From DASTQL01 sp035462375 (GTDB lineage Bacteria > Actinomycetota > Actinomycetes > Jiangellales > Jiangellaceae), in contig DATHUJ010000178.1 of assembly GCA_035462375.1 (NCBI GenBank), positions 1-64,000 on the forward strand: a stretch of DNA of 64,000 nucleotides. The letters run 5' to 3'. This document shows, in pieces, positions 25,295-34,036 of this stretch (position 1 is the stretch's first letter; each line of letters starts with the position of its first letter). The position numbers and the translations under genes were made by a program. Under the pieces are notes generated by a model. That model worked only from the letters and a program-made list of their open reading frames with translations. It was not told the DNA's origin and did not search any database.

Positions 25295-25969
25295 TCATCG
25301 GCGCCGGCCGGCGACCCAGCCGCCGACGACGGCGCCAGCCAGCGCGATCGCGGCACCGACGATCACCCCCAGGCCGAAGTCACCCCCAGGTCGGGCCGCC
25401 CGGGGCGCGGGGGCGGGGGCCTCGTAGACCCGTCCGACCGCCGCCGCGCCGGGCTCCTCACCCAGGGCGGGTGCCCCCGGCACGACGCCGGCCGCCTCCG
25501 TGGTCCCCGCGGGCGGCGCCGCTGCCGCGGCGCGTCCGGTCAGCACGTCGTCGACGGCCTGGAAGAACTCCCCCGCCGTCTTGCGGGCCACCCCCGACAG
25601 GACCCGCTGCCCGACGCCGCCGATCATGCCGCCGACCACCGCGTCCGCGTCGTACGCCAGCTGGGTGAGCTCGCCGTCGGCGGCCAGGGTGACGCGCACG
25701 TCGGCGTTGACCGTACCGGGCGCGCCCGCGCCGGCCGCGCGCAGCAGGAAGGAGTCCGGGTGCACCTGTTCGGTCAGCCGGACCTCCCCCTCGTACGTAC
25801 CCTTGATCGAGGCCACCCCGGCGAAGACGGTCATCCGGTAGGCGTCGTCGCCGACGGCTTCCAGGCGATGGCAGCCGGGGATGGTGCGCACGAGCACCGC
25901 GGGGTCGTTGAGCGCCTCCCAGACCCGCTCCCGTGGGGCGTTGAGGACGGTGTTGCCGCTGACCCTCAT
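25295..25969 (-). CDS. CoxG-like SRPBCC protein with C-terminal membrane anchor
   Basis: A 224-aa protein. Residues 1-145 form the CoxG/SRPBCC domain, from MRVSGNTVLNAPRERVWEALNDP through IPGCHRLEAVGDDAYRMTV to GVARKTAGEFFQAVDDV. A Pro/Ala-rich linker then leads to a single transmembrane helix (GVIVGAAIALAGAVVGGWVAG) and a short basic tail. In Oligotropha, CoxG recruits CO dehydrogenase to the membrane. The same tethering role is likely here for the CoxMSL-like hydroxylase. The ATG at 25969 overlaps the coxL-like stop by 4 nt. Confidence 0.9.
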   Translation of the reverse strand: MRVSGNTVLNAPRERVWEALNDPAVLVRTIPGCHRLEAVGDDAYRMTVFAGVASIKGTYEGEVRLTEQVHPDSFLLRAAGAGAPGTVNADVRVTLAADGELTQLAYDADAVVGGMIGGVGQRVLSGVARKTAGEFFQAVDDVLTGRAAAAAPPAGTTEAAGVVPGAPALGEEPGAAAVGRVYEAPAPAPRAARPGGDFGLGVIVGAAIALAGAVVGGWVAGRRR

Positions 25970-28398
25970 CCGCTGTCCTCCTCGTCGTCGTGGTCCCGGC
26001 GCCGCCGTAGCGACGGCACCTCGCCGGCGGCGTGGCGCAGCCGCAGGTCGTGCAGCTCGCTGGGCGAGATCGGCATGCGCGAGATCCGGAAGCCCTCCGC
26101 GTCCTCGATCGCCGACGCGAAGACCGCCATGCCGGGGATGACACCGGCCTCGCCGGCTCCCTTGATGCCGAGCGGGTTCAACGGTGACGGCGTCTCGAGG
26201 TGGTCGGTCTCGATGTGCGGGACCTCGGTCGAGTAGGGCATCAGGAAGTCCATGTACGAGGCGTTGAGCAGCTGACCGGACTCGTCGTAGGCCATCCGCT
26301 CGTACAGCGCGCCGCCGACGCCCTGGGCCACACCACCGTGGACCTGACCCTCCACGATCATCGGGTTGACCAGCGTGCCGCAGTCGTGGACCACGCAGTA
26401 GCGCAGGACGCGGATCTCGGCGGTCTGCGGGTCGGTCTCGACGACGACGGCGTGCATGCCACTGGCGAAGGTCGATCGCGGCGGCGAGTAGTAGCCGGTC
26501 GCCTCCAGCCCGGGCTCCTCCCCCTCCTCCACGGGCGGACGGCTCAGGTCGGCGGTCCCGGCGAACTGGGTCGCGAGCGTGGCCTGCTCGTCGAAGGCAT
26601 AGCGGAGCGGGTTGGAGAGCACGGCGACCGTGGCCAGCGGGATGCTGGCCGAGGGGACGCCCTTGACCCGCACCTCGCCGTCGACGATTTCGAGGTCGCG
26701 TGGGTCCGCCTCCAGCGCCTCGCCGGCGATCCGCAGCGCCTTGTGCTTGACCTTGCGCGCCGCCGCCCCCACGGCGTTGCCGCTCATCACCGCCGCCCGG
26801 GACGCGAACGTGCCCACCGCGTACCGGAACCGCCGGGTGTCGCCGGTCGTCACGGTCACCCGCTCGATGGGCACGCCCAGCTCGGCGGCGACGATCTGCG
26901 CGAAGGCCGTCTGGTGACCCTGGCCCTGCGTCGTCAGGCCGGTGGCGACGACGACGCTGCCGTCCGTCTCCACCTTGACCCAGCCGCCCTCGTACGGACC
27001 GACGCCGGTTCCCTCGACGTAGCAGGCCAGCCCGATGCCCACGTGCCGGCCCTCGGCGCGCGCCCGCTCCCGGACCGACGCGAAGCCCTCCCAACCGACG
27101 AGAGACTTGAGCTTCTCCAGCCCGGCGGGGTAGTCGCCGCTGTCGTAGATCAGCGGCCGGCCGTCCTGGAACATCAGGCCTTGGTCGAAGGGCATCTCCT
27201 CGGGCTGGATGAAGTTGCGCGAGCGGACCTCGGCCCGGTCCAGCCCCAGCTGGTCGGCGATCGCGTCCATGGTGCGTTCCATCGCGTAGACGCCCTGCGG
27301 CCGGCCGGCTCCCCGGTACGGGGTGACGATGACGGTGTTCGTGTAGAGGCTCCACCACTCGCACCGGTAGGCCCCGGGCTTGTACGGCCCGAGCAGCTGG
27401 GTGGCCGTGATGATGGGCACGATCACGCCGTACGGGGTGTAGGCACCGTTGTCGTGCCAGAAGGCGACGTCCAGGCCGAGCAGCCGGCCGTCGTCGTCGA
27501 AGCCCACCCGCACGTGCTGGAGCTGGCCGCGCTCGTGGGCACTGGCGACGAAGTGCTCCCGGCGGTCCTCGGCCCACTTGACCTCCTGGCCGAGCCGCAG
27601 GGCCGCCCACGGGACGAGGATCTCCTCCGGCCACGGGTGGACGATCTTGACGCCGAAGCCGCCGCCGACGTCGGGGGCGATCACTTCCACCCGGTCGGGC
27701 GGGAGGCTCAGCTTGGCCGCGAGAGCGGCCCGGACGCTCGTCGACGCCTGGGTGGAGCTGTAGACGCGCAGGCTCCGGTCGTCGGCGTCCCAGCGGGCGT
27801 AGACGCCCCGCCCCTCCATCGGCATGGAGGCGCTGCGCTCCACCTGGAGGTCCAGCTCGAGGACGTGCGGGGCAGCGGCGATCGCCGTCCTCGCGTCGCC
27901 CACCTGCTCGACCAGGTGGGCCGCGACGTTGCCCGGAACATCGTCGTGGACGAGCCGGTCGGCGGCCCGTGCCGCAGCGACGCCGACGACCGGGAGCAGG
28001 GGCTCGTAGGTGACGCGGATCCGGTCGCAGGCGTCCTCGGCCACGTAGCGGTCCCGGGCCACGACCATGACGACGGCCTCGCCGACGTGGTTCACCTCGT
28101 CGCGGGCCAGCGCGTAGGCCGTCCGGGGCTCGCTCAGCGACGGGTGCGGGATGAGCAGCGGCAACCGCTCGCCGACCCGCCCCTCGAGGTCCTCGTGGGT
28201 GTAGACGGCGACCAGGCCTTCGACGTCCAAGGCATCGGTCACGTCGACGTCCAGCACGCGGGCGTGCGCGTGCGGGCTCCGTACGAAGGCGGCCGCCAGC
28301 GCGTCGTGGCCGAGGTCGTCGAGGTATCGCCCCTGGCCGGACAGCAGCCGGGGGTCCTCGCGACGCTGGACCGGCTCACCGAAGAGCCGAGTGGTCAT
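25966..28398 (-). CDS. Molybdenum hydroxylase large (Mo-cofactor) subunit, CoxL form II type
   Basis: An 810-aa xanthine-oxidase-family large subunit. The N-terminus MTTRLFGEPVQRREDPRLLSG and the catalytic-domain GGGFGVKIVHPWPEE-like segment are typical. The active-site loop reads PYRGAGR near residue 360, the 'form II' version, not the AYXCSFR loop of true CO dehydrogenases. The C-terminal segment GIKGAGEAGVIPGMAVFASAIED holds the general-base glutamate motif (GEAG). It would hydroxylate an aromatic heterocycle or similar substrate. The gene order with FAD and 2Fe-2S subunits is standard. The substrate could be uracil/thymine (inference from permease and barbiturase) or a purine. Confidence 0.92.
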   Translation of the reverse strand: MTTRLFGEPVQRREDPRLLSGQGRYLDDLGHDALAAAFVRSPHAHARVLDVDVTDALDVEGLVAVYTHEDLEGRVGERLPLLIPHPSLSEPRTAYALARDEVNHVGEAVVMVVARDRYVAEDACDRIRVTYEPLLPVVGVAAARAADRLVHDDVPGNVAAHLVEQVGDARTAIAAAPHVLELDLQVERSASMPMEGRGVYARWDADDRSLRVYSSTQASTSVRAALAAKLSLPPDRVEVIAPDVGGGFGVKIVHPWPEEILVPWAALRLGQEVKWAEDRREHFVASAHERGQLQHVRVGFDDDGRLLGLDVAFWHDNGAYTPYGVIVPIITATQLLGPYKPGAYRCEWWSLYTNTVIVTPYRGAGRPQGVYAMERTMDAIADQLGLDRAEVRSRNFIQPEEMPFDQGLMFQDGRPLIYDSGDYPAGLEKLKSLVGWEGFASVRERARAEGRHVGIGLACYVEGTGVGPYEGGWVKVETDGSVVVATGLTTQGQGHQTAFAQIVAAELGVPIERVTVTTGDTRRFRYAVGTFASRAAVMSGNAVGAAARKVKHKALRIAGEALEADPRDLEIVDGEVRVKGVPSASIPLATVAVLSNPLRYAFDEQATLATQFAGTADLSRPPVEEGEEPGLEATGYYSPPRSTFASGMHAVVVETDPQTAEIRVLRYCVVHDCGTLVNPMIVEGQVHGGVAQGVGGALYERMAYDESGQLLNASYMDFLMPYSTEVPHIETDHLETPSPLNPLGIKGAGEAGVIPGMAVFASAIEDAEGFRISRMPISPSELHDLRLRHAAGEVPSLRRRRDHDDEEDSG

Positions 28399-28892
28399 GC
28401 CCCCTCCCCCCGCCGGATCTCGGCCGCCCGGAGCACCGAAGCGACGATGTTCTGGTAGCCCGTGCACCGGCACAGGTTCCCCGCCACGGCCTCCCGTGCC
28501 GCTCCCTCGTCGGGGTCCGGGTGGTCGCGGAGGTAGGCCGTGATCGTCGTGACGAAACCGGGCGTGCAGAAGCCGCACTGCAGCCCGTGGCACTCCCTGA
28601 AGGCCTGCTGTACCGCGCCGAGCGAGCCGTCCGGGCGACAGCACCCCTCGACGGTCGTCACCTCGGCACCGTCCACGGTGACCGCGAGGAGGAGGCAGGA
28701 CCGGACGGGCTCACCGTCCAGCAGGACGGTGCACGCGCCGCACACCCCGTGCTCGCAGCCGACGTGGGTGCCGGTGAGCCGCAGGTCGTGGCGGAGGAAG
28801 TCGGACAGGGTCCGGCGGGCCGGGACGCTGGCACCACGCCGGACGCCGTTGACGACGAGGATGACCTCGTGCAGGGTCTCCGGCCGGTTCAT
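28395..28892 (-). CDS. Molybdenum hydroxylase 2Fe-2S subunit (CoxS type)
   Basis: A 165-aa small subunit with two [2Fe-2S] clusters. The plant-ferredoxin-type cysteines are in GCEHGVCGACTVLLDGEPVRSC and the second cluster is in QCGFCTPGF and NLCRCTGYQNI. It passes electrons from the molybdenum site to FAD. ATG/TGA overlaps (4 nt) with coxL-like and the FAD subunit indicate tight translational coupling. Confidence 0.97.
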   Translation of the reverse strand: MNRPETLHEVILVVNGVRRGASVPARRTLSDFLRHDLRLTGTHVGCEHGVCGACTVLLDGEPVRSCLLLAVTVDGAEVTTVEGCCRPDGSLGAVQQAFRECHGLQCGFCTPGFVTTITAYLRDHPDPDEGAAREAVAGNLCRCTGYQNIVASVLRAAEIRRGEGA

Positions 28893-29770
28893 GCGGCCTC
28901 CGGCACCCGGCTCGCGTGCCCGGCGGCCTCGCGCAGCGCCCGGCTCGTGAGGACCTCGGCGAGGTGGCTGCGGTAGCCCGCGCTCGCGTGGATGTCGGCG
29001 TCGGGTGTCAGCCGGCTCGCCGCCAGCCTGCCGGCCGCGGTCCAGTCCGCCTGGTCGGCGGGACGTCCACCCACTGCGTCGACGAGGTCGAGCGCCGCGG
29101 GCGTGTCCCCCATCGAGACGTACGCGGCCCGCGCCCCGGTGACGCGGAGGTCGTCGTCGAGCGTGACGAGGGCGCCGACACCACAGACCGCGTAGTCGCC
29201 GTGGCGACGAGAGACCTCGTGCCAGGCGGAGCCGGTGCGGCCGCGGGGACGGCGGAAGAGCACCGAGGTGGCGAGCTCACCGGGCGCGAGGGCCGACTCC
29301 AGCGGCCCGAGGAAGAAGTCGCGGGCGGCCACGCTCCGCTCGCCGCCGTGGCGCGCGAGCACGACCTCCCCGTCGCAGAGCATCAGCACAGCGGTCATCT
29401 CCCCGCTCGGGTCGGCGTGGACGACGCTCCCCACCGTCGTCCCCCGGTTGCGGATCGTCGGGTGGGCGACGTGGCGGAGCGCTTGGCGCAGGAGCGGCAG
29501 TGCTGACGCGGCGGCGTCGTCCCGCTCGACCCGCGCGTGTCGGGCGAGCGCCCCGACCCGCACGCCCTCCGGCCCGACCGTCACGTCGTCCAGGCCGGGC
29601 ACCCGGTTGACGTCGACGAGGTGCTCCGGTGCGGCCAGGCGCATCGCCAGCATGGGCAGCAGGCTCTGGCCCCCCGCCAGGACCTTGCCGCGCTCACCCA
29701 CGTCGGCGAGCACGGCCAGCGCGTCGGGGACCGACTCGGGCCGGTGGTACGTGAAAGGTGCCGGCTTCAT
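28889..29770 (-). CDS. Molybdenum hydroxylase FAD-binding medium subunit (CoxM type)
   Basis: A 293-aa FAD subunit of the PCMH fold. FAD-binding motifs are KVLAGGQSLLPMLAMRLA (residues ~29-46) and TIRNRGTTVGSVVHADPSGEM (~105-125). The C-terminal CO-dehydrogenase flavoprotein domain carries RRHGDYAVCGVGALV. It starts 15 bp after the permease stop and is the first enzyme gene of the operon. GGGCAGGA serves as a possible ribosome-binding site. Electron acceptor unknown. Confidence 0.95.
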   Translation of the reverse strand: MKPAPFTYHRPESVPDALAVLADVGERGKVLAGGQSLLPMLAMRLAAPEHLVDVNRVPGLDDVTVGPEGVRVGALARHARVERDDAAASALPLLRQALRHVAHPTIRNRGTTVGSVVHADPSGEMTAVLMLCDGEVVLARHGGERSVAARDFFLGPLESALAPGELATSVLFRRPRGRTGSAWHEVSRRHGDYAVCGVGALVTLDDDLRVTGARAAYVSMGDTPAALDLVDAVGGRPADQADWTAAGRLAASRLTPDADIHASAGYRSHLAEVLTSRALREAAGHASRVPEAA

Positions 29771-29785
29771 GGGCAGATCCTGCCC

Positions 29786-31270
29786 TCAGTTCGGGCTTCC
29801 CCGCTCGTCCCTGTCCTCGGGAGTCCCCTGGTCGCGCCTGGGTTCCTCCTCGTCGACGGCGTACATGCCCGGCTCGTCGTAGACGAGGGTGGCGCCGTGC
29901 CGCCTCTGCTGCTTGAGGTGCTCGGGCGCCAGCCACGAGGCGAGGTGGTAGGCCGCGATCGTGACGATGGTCCCGAACGCGATGCCGGAGAGCACGAAGT
30001 CCTCGGTGATCTGCAGGCTGGTGTCGCCGATGGCGATGATGACTCCGGCCGCCACCGGCACGAGGTTGATCGGGTTGGCGAAGTCGACGCCGTTCTCCTT
30101 CCAGATCTTGGCTCCGAGCAGGCCGATCATCCCGTAGAGCACCACGGTGATGCCGCCCAGCACGCCGCCAGGGGTCGCTGCCACCACCGCCCCGAACTTC
30201 GGCGACAGGCCGAAGACCAGGGCCACCAGGGCGGCCACGTAGTACGCGGCGGTCGAGTAGATGCGCGTGGCGGCCATGACCCCGATGTTCTCGGCGTACG
30301 TGGTCGTGGGCGAGCCGCCCACGCTGGTGGCCACGACGGTTCCGACGCCGTCGGCCGCGATGGCGCGACCCATGACGGGGTCCAGGTCCGTCCCGGTCAT
30401 CTCCGCCACGGCCTTGACGTGGCCGGCGTTCTCGGCGACCAGCGCGATGACGGCGGGGAGCACGAGCAGCACGAACGCGAACCGGAAGTCCGGCAGGTGC
30501 CAGCCGACCATCTCCATCCCGTCCGGGCCGACGGTGGTGCTGGGTGGCAACCCGAACCAGTCCGCGTCGCGGACGCCGTCGAAGTTCGTCCGGAAGCGCG
30601 TGGTCTCCTCGCCGGCGGCGGGGTCGAACGACGTGATCTCGCCGAAGACTCGGTCGAAGAGCCATGAGAGCGCGTAGCCGAAGACCAGGCCGAGGAAGAT
30701 CGAGATCCGACCGAGGAAGCCCCTGAGGGCCACCGAGCACACGATGACGAAGGTCATGACGATCAACGCGACCCACTGGTCCTGCGGCCAGTAGACGTCG
30801 GCGACCACGGGAGCCAGGTTGAAGCCGATGAGCATGACGACCGCGCCCGTGACCACGGGCGGTAGGACGGCGTAGATGGTCTGGGACCCCATGAGGTGGA
30901 TGAGGACGCCCACGAGGACGAGCACCAGACCGGCGACGAGGATCGCCCCGGTCACCTCCTGGCTGGTCCCGCCCTGTGCCCGGATCGCCGCGACGCCGCC
31001 CACGAAGGACGCGCTGGTGCCGAGGTAGCTCGGCACCTTGCCCTGCACGATGAGCAGGAAGCAGATCGTCGCGATCCCGCTCATCATGATCGCCAGCTGC
31101 GGGTTGAGTCCCATGATCAGCGGGAAGACGAAGGTGGCGCCGAACATCGCGACGACGTGCTGGGCGCCCAGGCCGACCGTCCGCGGCCAGGAGAGCCGCT
31201 CGTCGGGACGTACCACTCCCCCAGGCGGCGGCGTCCTGCCGCCGTGGACGACCTTCCAGGTGAGTGCCAT
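29786..31270 (-). CDS. NCS2 nucleobase permease, uracil (UraA/PyrP)-type signature
   Basis: A 494-aa polytopic membrane protein of the nucleobase-cation symporter-2 family. It begins with RTVGLGAQHVVAMFGATFVFPL. The family motif reads GSPTTTYAENIGVMAATRIYS, which matches the uracil-transporter form (TTYxENIGVMAxTRVYS in UraA). Xanthine/urate carriers have QNNGxxxxTGxxSR-type sequences instead. It is therefore predicted to import uracil or a close pyrimidine with protons. It heads the coxMSLG-nitrilase operon. The ATG at 31270 has AAGGGG upstream. A TAGCGT box (31327-31332) is the candidate promoter. Confidence 0.9.
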   Translation of the reverse strand: MALTWKVVHGGRTPPPGGVVRPDERLSWPRTVGLGAQHVVAMFGATFVFPLIMGLNPQLAIMMSGIATICFLLIVQGKVPSYLGTSASFVGGVAAIRAQGGTSQEVTGAILVAGLVLVLVGVLIHLMGSQTIYAVLPPVVTGAVVMLIGFNLAPVVADVYWPQDQWVALIVMTFVIVCSVALRGFLGRISIFLGLVFGYALSWLFDRVFGEITSFDPAAGEETTRFRTNFDGVRDADWFGLPPSTTVGPDGMEMVGWHLPDFRFAFVLLVLPAVIALVAENAGHVKAVAEMTGTDLDPVMGRAIAADGVGTVVATSVGGSPTTTYAENIGVMAATRIYSTAAYYVAALVALVFGLSPKFGAVVAATPGGVLGGITVVLYGMIGLLGAKIWKENGVDFANPINLVPVAAGVIIAIGDTSLQITEDFVLSGIAFGTIVTIAAYHLASWLAPEHLKQQRRHGATLVYDEPGMYAVDEEEPRRDQGTPEDRDERGSPN

Positions 31271-31326
31271 CGGCTGCCCCTTCCTCGAAGCGGTGCACCG
31301 GTGCGACGGGCGCCCAGGATGGCGGA

Positions 31327-31370
31327 ACGCTAGGCCGGGGTGGTGGAGGCGGCACGGTGCACATCTGCCG
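31327..31370 (-). promoter_or_regulatory. Candidate promoter and operator of the permease-coxMSLG operon
   Basis: TAGCGT at 31327-31332 is a candidate -10 box, about 57 bp before the ATG. An inverted repeat with CGGCA/TGCCG arms (31350-31370) covers the -35 position and could bind the adjacent PucR regulator. A TAGCGT box also precedes allH. Confidence 0.35.
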
Positions 31371-31409
31371 AACGATCTTGGCACGCACCGGCAAGGGCTG
31401 TCCGGGTCG

Positions 31410-33107
31410 TCATCCGACCCCGCGCATCTGCATCACCTTGAGGGCCAGCGCCAGGTCCAGGCGCAGGTCGGCGTCCTCGGTGAAGGGCCCGAGCAGGCGC
31501 TCGAGCTTCCCGATCCGGTACCGCAGGGTGTTGTAGTGGAAGTGCAGCTCCCGGGCCGCGTGGGCCACGTTGAGGTTGTTCTCCAGCAGGACCTGCAGGG
31601 TGTGCCGCAGGTCGGCAGCGTCCGGCTCGTCGGCGGCCAGCTCCCGCAGCGTCTCGGCCACGAAGCTGCGGAGCTCTGCAGGGTCGCGCACCAGGCTGAG
31701 CAGCCGGAAGGCCCCCAGTGCGTCGAAGTGGGCGACCGCCCCGGGGCCGGACATCTGGCGGCCCACGTGGACAGCCCGCCGCGCCTGCTCGTACGCCTCC
31801 GGGATGCCCGAGGGATCGGCGGCAACCCGGCTCACGCCCGTCGAGAACGACCGCCGACCCCCGCCGCCGTCCCCCCGAACCTCGCGGACGACGTCGCGCA
31901 CGAGCCGATCCGGGTCACCGTCGCTGGGCACGCCGAGCAGGGCGACGACCTCCTGGGTGAAGCCGACCACCGGGGCCCGGTGGTCCCGGGCCCGGACCGC
32001 CCCCTGCCACGCGGCGGCGAGGCGCTCCTGGGCCGGCCTGAGCTCGAGCCCCACCCGTCGGACCGGATCGGCCGCCGGGTCGAGCTCGGCGACGACCGCC
32101 ACGACAGGCCGGTCGACGTCCCAACCCAGCGACTCGCAGTGGGCGACCACCCGGTCCCGGTGTCCAGCCCGCCCCGAGAGCACGTCGCGGAGGAAGTCGC
32201 CGCGGTACTTGCCCTCCACGGCGGTGACCGCGAGCTGCTTGGTGACGGCCAGCGCGGCGACCGTGGCCGCCCGCTCGAGCACGTGGACGTCGCTCGAGTC
32301 CAGCGGCCGGTCCCGGGCGAAGGCGACGATCCGGCCGTGGTCCACCCGACCGGCGACCACCGGCACGACCGCGTACCACCCGCCCACGTCGTCGTGCCGG
32401 TGGACCCCCGGCGACTCCAGCTCCGTACGGAAGCGACCCGTGGAGTCGAAGCAGGACGCGGCTCGAGCAGCGGCCAGGACCCCGGGATCTCCGCCCTCGG
32501 CGAGGACCCTGCCGTCGTTGGTCGCGACCAGTACCGGCGCGGAGAGGACGCTCGCCACCTCCGTGGCCAGCTCGTGCAGTCCACCACCCTCCAGGACCAC
32601 GCCGACGAGGGCCCGGTGCACCTCTTCGCTGCGCTCGAGGACCGCGGCCTGCCGGTGCAGGACCGCTGTCAGTACCTGGTTGAGCACGTCGTCGAAGGCC
32701 ACGCCGTCGGGCAACAGCAGGAGCGGGAGACCGCACCGGTCGGCGGCGGCCACCGCGTCGGTGGGGAGCTCGTCGAGGTAACGGTGGAGCTTGACGGCCA
32801 GGGCCGCGAGACCGCGGCGGGCGAGAGCACGCACCAGCCCGGTCAGGCTGGCGGGGTCGGCCCGCAACGGGTACCCGGTGGTGAGCAGCAGCTCATCGGG
32901 CTTCACCCAGGGCAGGATGTCCGGGACCTCCATGACGTTGATCCGGGCGACCACCCGGCCGAGGCCGGCCGCACCCCCCAGGACCCGGGTGCCGACCAGG
33001 GCCGGGAGCGCCAGCACCTCCCGCACGGTGATGCCGGTCACGCGAGGCGTCGCGATGCCTGTCAACTCATGGGCGCCGTCCAGCCCCGCCTCGGCAACTT
33101 CCTCCAT
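31410..33107 (-). CDS. pucR: PucR-family transcriptional regulator
   Basis: A 565-aa regulator. The N-terminal PucR domain covers about residues 25-145 (TVREVLALPALVGTRVLGGAAGL; VMEVPDILPWVKPDELLLTTGY). A central GAF-like/GGDEF-like region follows. The C-terminal PucR-type helix-turn-helix contains LLENNLNVAHAARELHFHYNTLRYRIGKLERLLG. PucR proteins regulate purine and related nucleobase catabolism. Its position between the nucleobase permease operon and the divergent allHFG operon makes it the likely regulator of both. The ATG at 33107 has TACGGT 7 nt upstream; a later in-frame GTG (VTGITVREVL) is an alternative start. Confidence 0.93.
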   Translation of the reverse strand: MEEVAEAGLDGAHELTGIATPRVTGITVREVLALPALVGTRVLGGAAGLGRVVARINVMEVPDILPWVKPDELLLTTGYPLRADPASLTGLVRALARRGLAALAVKLHRYLDELPTDAVAAADRCGLPLLLLPDGVAFDDVLNQVLTAVLHRQAAVLERSEEVHRALVGVVLEGGGLHELATEVASVLSAPVLVATNDGRVLAEGGDPGVLAAARAASCFDSTGRFRTELESPGVHRHDDVGGWYAVVPVVAGRVDHGRIVAFARDRPLDSSDVHVLERAATVAALAVTKQLAVTAVEGKYRGDFLRDVLSGRAGHRDRVVAHCESLGWDVDRPVVAVVAELDPAADPVRRVGLELRPAQERLAAAWQGAVRARDHRAPVVGFTQEVVALLGVPSDGDPDRLVRDVVREVRGDGGGGRRSFSTGVSRVAADPSGIPEAYEQARRAVHVGRQMSGPGAVAHFDALGAFRLLSLVRDPAELRSFVAETLRELAADEPDAADLRHTLQVLLENNLNVAHAARELHFHYNTLRYRIGKLERLLGPFTEDADLRLDLALALKVMQMRGVG

Positions 33108-33114
33108 GCGGCGG

Positions 33115-33120
33115 ACCGTA
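33115..33120 (-). promoter_or_regulatory. Candidate leaderless promoter of pucR (TACGGT)
   Basis: TACGGT, seven bases, then the ATG of pucR, with no Shine-Dalgarno. It lies in the 95-bp divergent gap shared with allH, so a repressor or activator bound here could control both. Confidence 0.35.
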
Positions 33121-33129
33121 CCGCTCGGC

Positions 33130-33135
33130 TAGCGT
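33130..33135 (+). promoter_or_regulatory. Candidate -10 box of the allHFG operon (TAGCGT)
   Basis: TAGCGT in the context CGGCTAGCGTCCGG, similar to CGGCCTAGCGTTCCG before the permease operon, suggesting shared control. It lies about 67 bp before the allH GTG. Confidence 0.35.
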
Positions 33136-33202
33136 CCGGGAGCGCAAGGTTCCGGGATTCGTCGGCGGCGGACCGGACGGGAACCGTGGGGAGGTCGGTG
33201 CG

Positions 33203-34036
33203 GTGGGTCCCACGGCGGACGGGTGCCGTCTCCGGGAGGAGACCGCAGCGGCCTCGGTACTGCTGGCACCCCTGTTCGAGGGACCCGACCGTCCGCTACG
33301 GGTGCTGGGCCGGGCCGGCCCCGCCCTGCACCTGGACACCGGAGGCCACACCGACCCCGCGGTGGTGTCGGTGACGGCCGGCCGGGGCGTACGCCTGCCG
33401 GCCAGCGTGCAGCTCGCGGGGCCGCTGCCCAGGAGCGTCACGGCGGCCCGGGCCGGGCTCGGTCGGCTCCTGCTCGGCGACCTGCGGGTGCGGGTGCACC
33501 GGTGGTGGCGGCCACCCGCACCCGCCGTCCGGGACCCACGCCGGGCCGCGGTCCGCGCCACCACGACGGCGGCGGCGCTGCCTCCCCCGGAGGACGCCGT
33601 GGGCCGGGCGCTGACGCCGCTCCGGGACGCCGTCCGCGCCGGCACGGGGACCGGTGCCGCCAGGGCGGTGGCCGTCCTCGTGGGCCTGGGATCGGGTCTC
33701 ACTCCCGCGGGGGACGACGTGCTGGCCGGCGCCCTGGTCACGCTGCGCGCCGTGGAGCGCGGCGGGCACGCCGCAGCAGGAGGTGTCGCGTCCGAGCTCG
33801 CCCGGGCCGCGGCACGCCGCTCCACCACGACTCTCTCGGCGGCACTCCTCCAGGACGCAGGGCGTGGGTGGTGCGTCCCGGAGCTGGCGCACTTCTTGGC
33901 GGCCCTGGACGGCCGGGGGGAGCTGCGCGGCACCACGCCCCGATTGCTGGCAGTGGGTCACAGCTCGGGGGCGGCGCTCGCCCACGGGGCCGTGCTCGTC
34001 CTCACCGCGGCCGAGGTCGCGTGGGGGTGCCCGTGA
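33203..34036 (+). CDS. allH: DUF2877 protein, AllH-like carbamoyltransferase subunit
   Basis: A 277-aa DUF2877 protein. Family motifs are VLVGLGSGLTPAGDDVLAGALV (about 165-185) and STTTLSAALLQDAGRGWCVPELAHFLAAL (about 208-236). In E. coli, DUF2877 (YlbF/AllH) together with FdrA (AllF) and DUF1116 (AllG) forms oxamate carbamoyltransferase, which phosphorolyses oxalurate to oxamate and carbamoyl phosphate. GTG at 33203 follows GGGGAGG with 8-nt spacing. Its end overlaps the fdrA GTG by 4 nt. No allantoinase or ureidoglycolate gene is in the window, so the substrate may differ from oxalurate. Confidence 0.88.
   Translation: MGPTADGCRLREETAAASVLLAPLFEGPDRPLRVLGRAGPALHLDTGGHTDPAVVSVTAGRGVRLPASVQLAGPLPRSVTAARAGLGRLLLGDLRVRVHRWWRPPAPAVRDPRRAAVRATTTAAALPPPEDAVGRALTPLRDAVRAGTGTGAARAVAVLVGLGSGLTPAGDDVLAGALVTLRAVERGGHAAAGGVASELARAAARRSTTTLSAALLQDAGRGWCVPELAHFLAALDGRGELRGTTPRLLAVGHSSGAALAHGAVLVLTAAEVAWGCP

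Noticed and set aside
25970..27634. Upstream extension of the coxG frame over more than 550 codons
   Set aside because: The extension lies inside the coxL-like gene and is Arg/Gly-rich. The CoxG family start MRVSGN is clear at 25969.
25966..31270. Aerobic CO dehydrogenase
   Set aside because: The large subunit has the form II loop PYRGAGR, not AYXCSFR, and the operon starts with a nucleobase permease.
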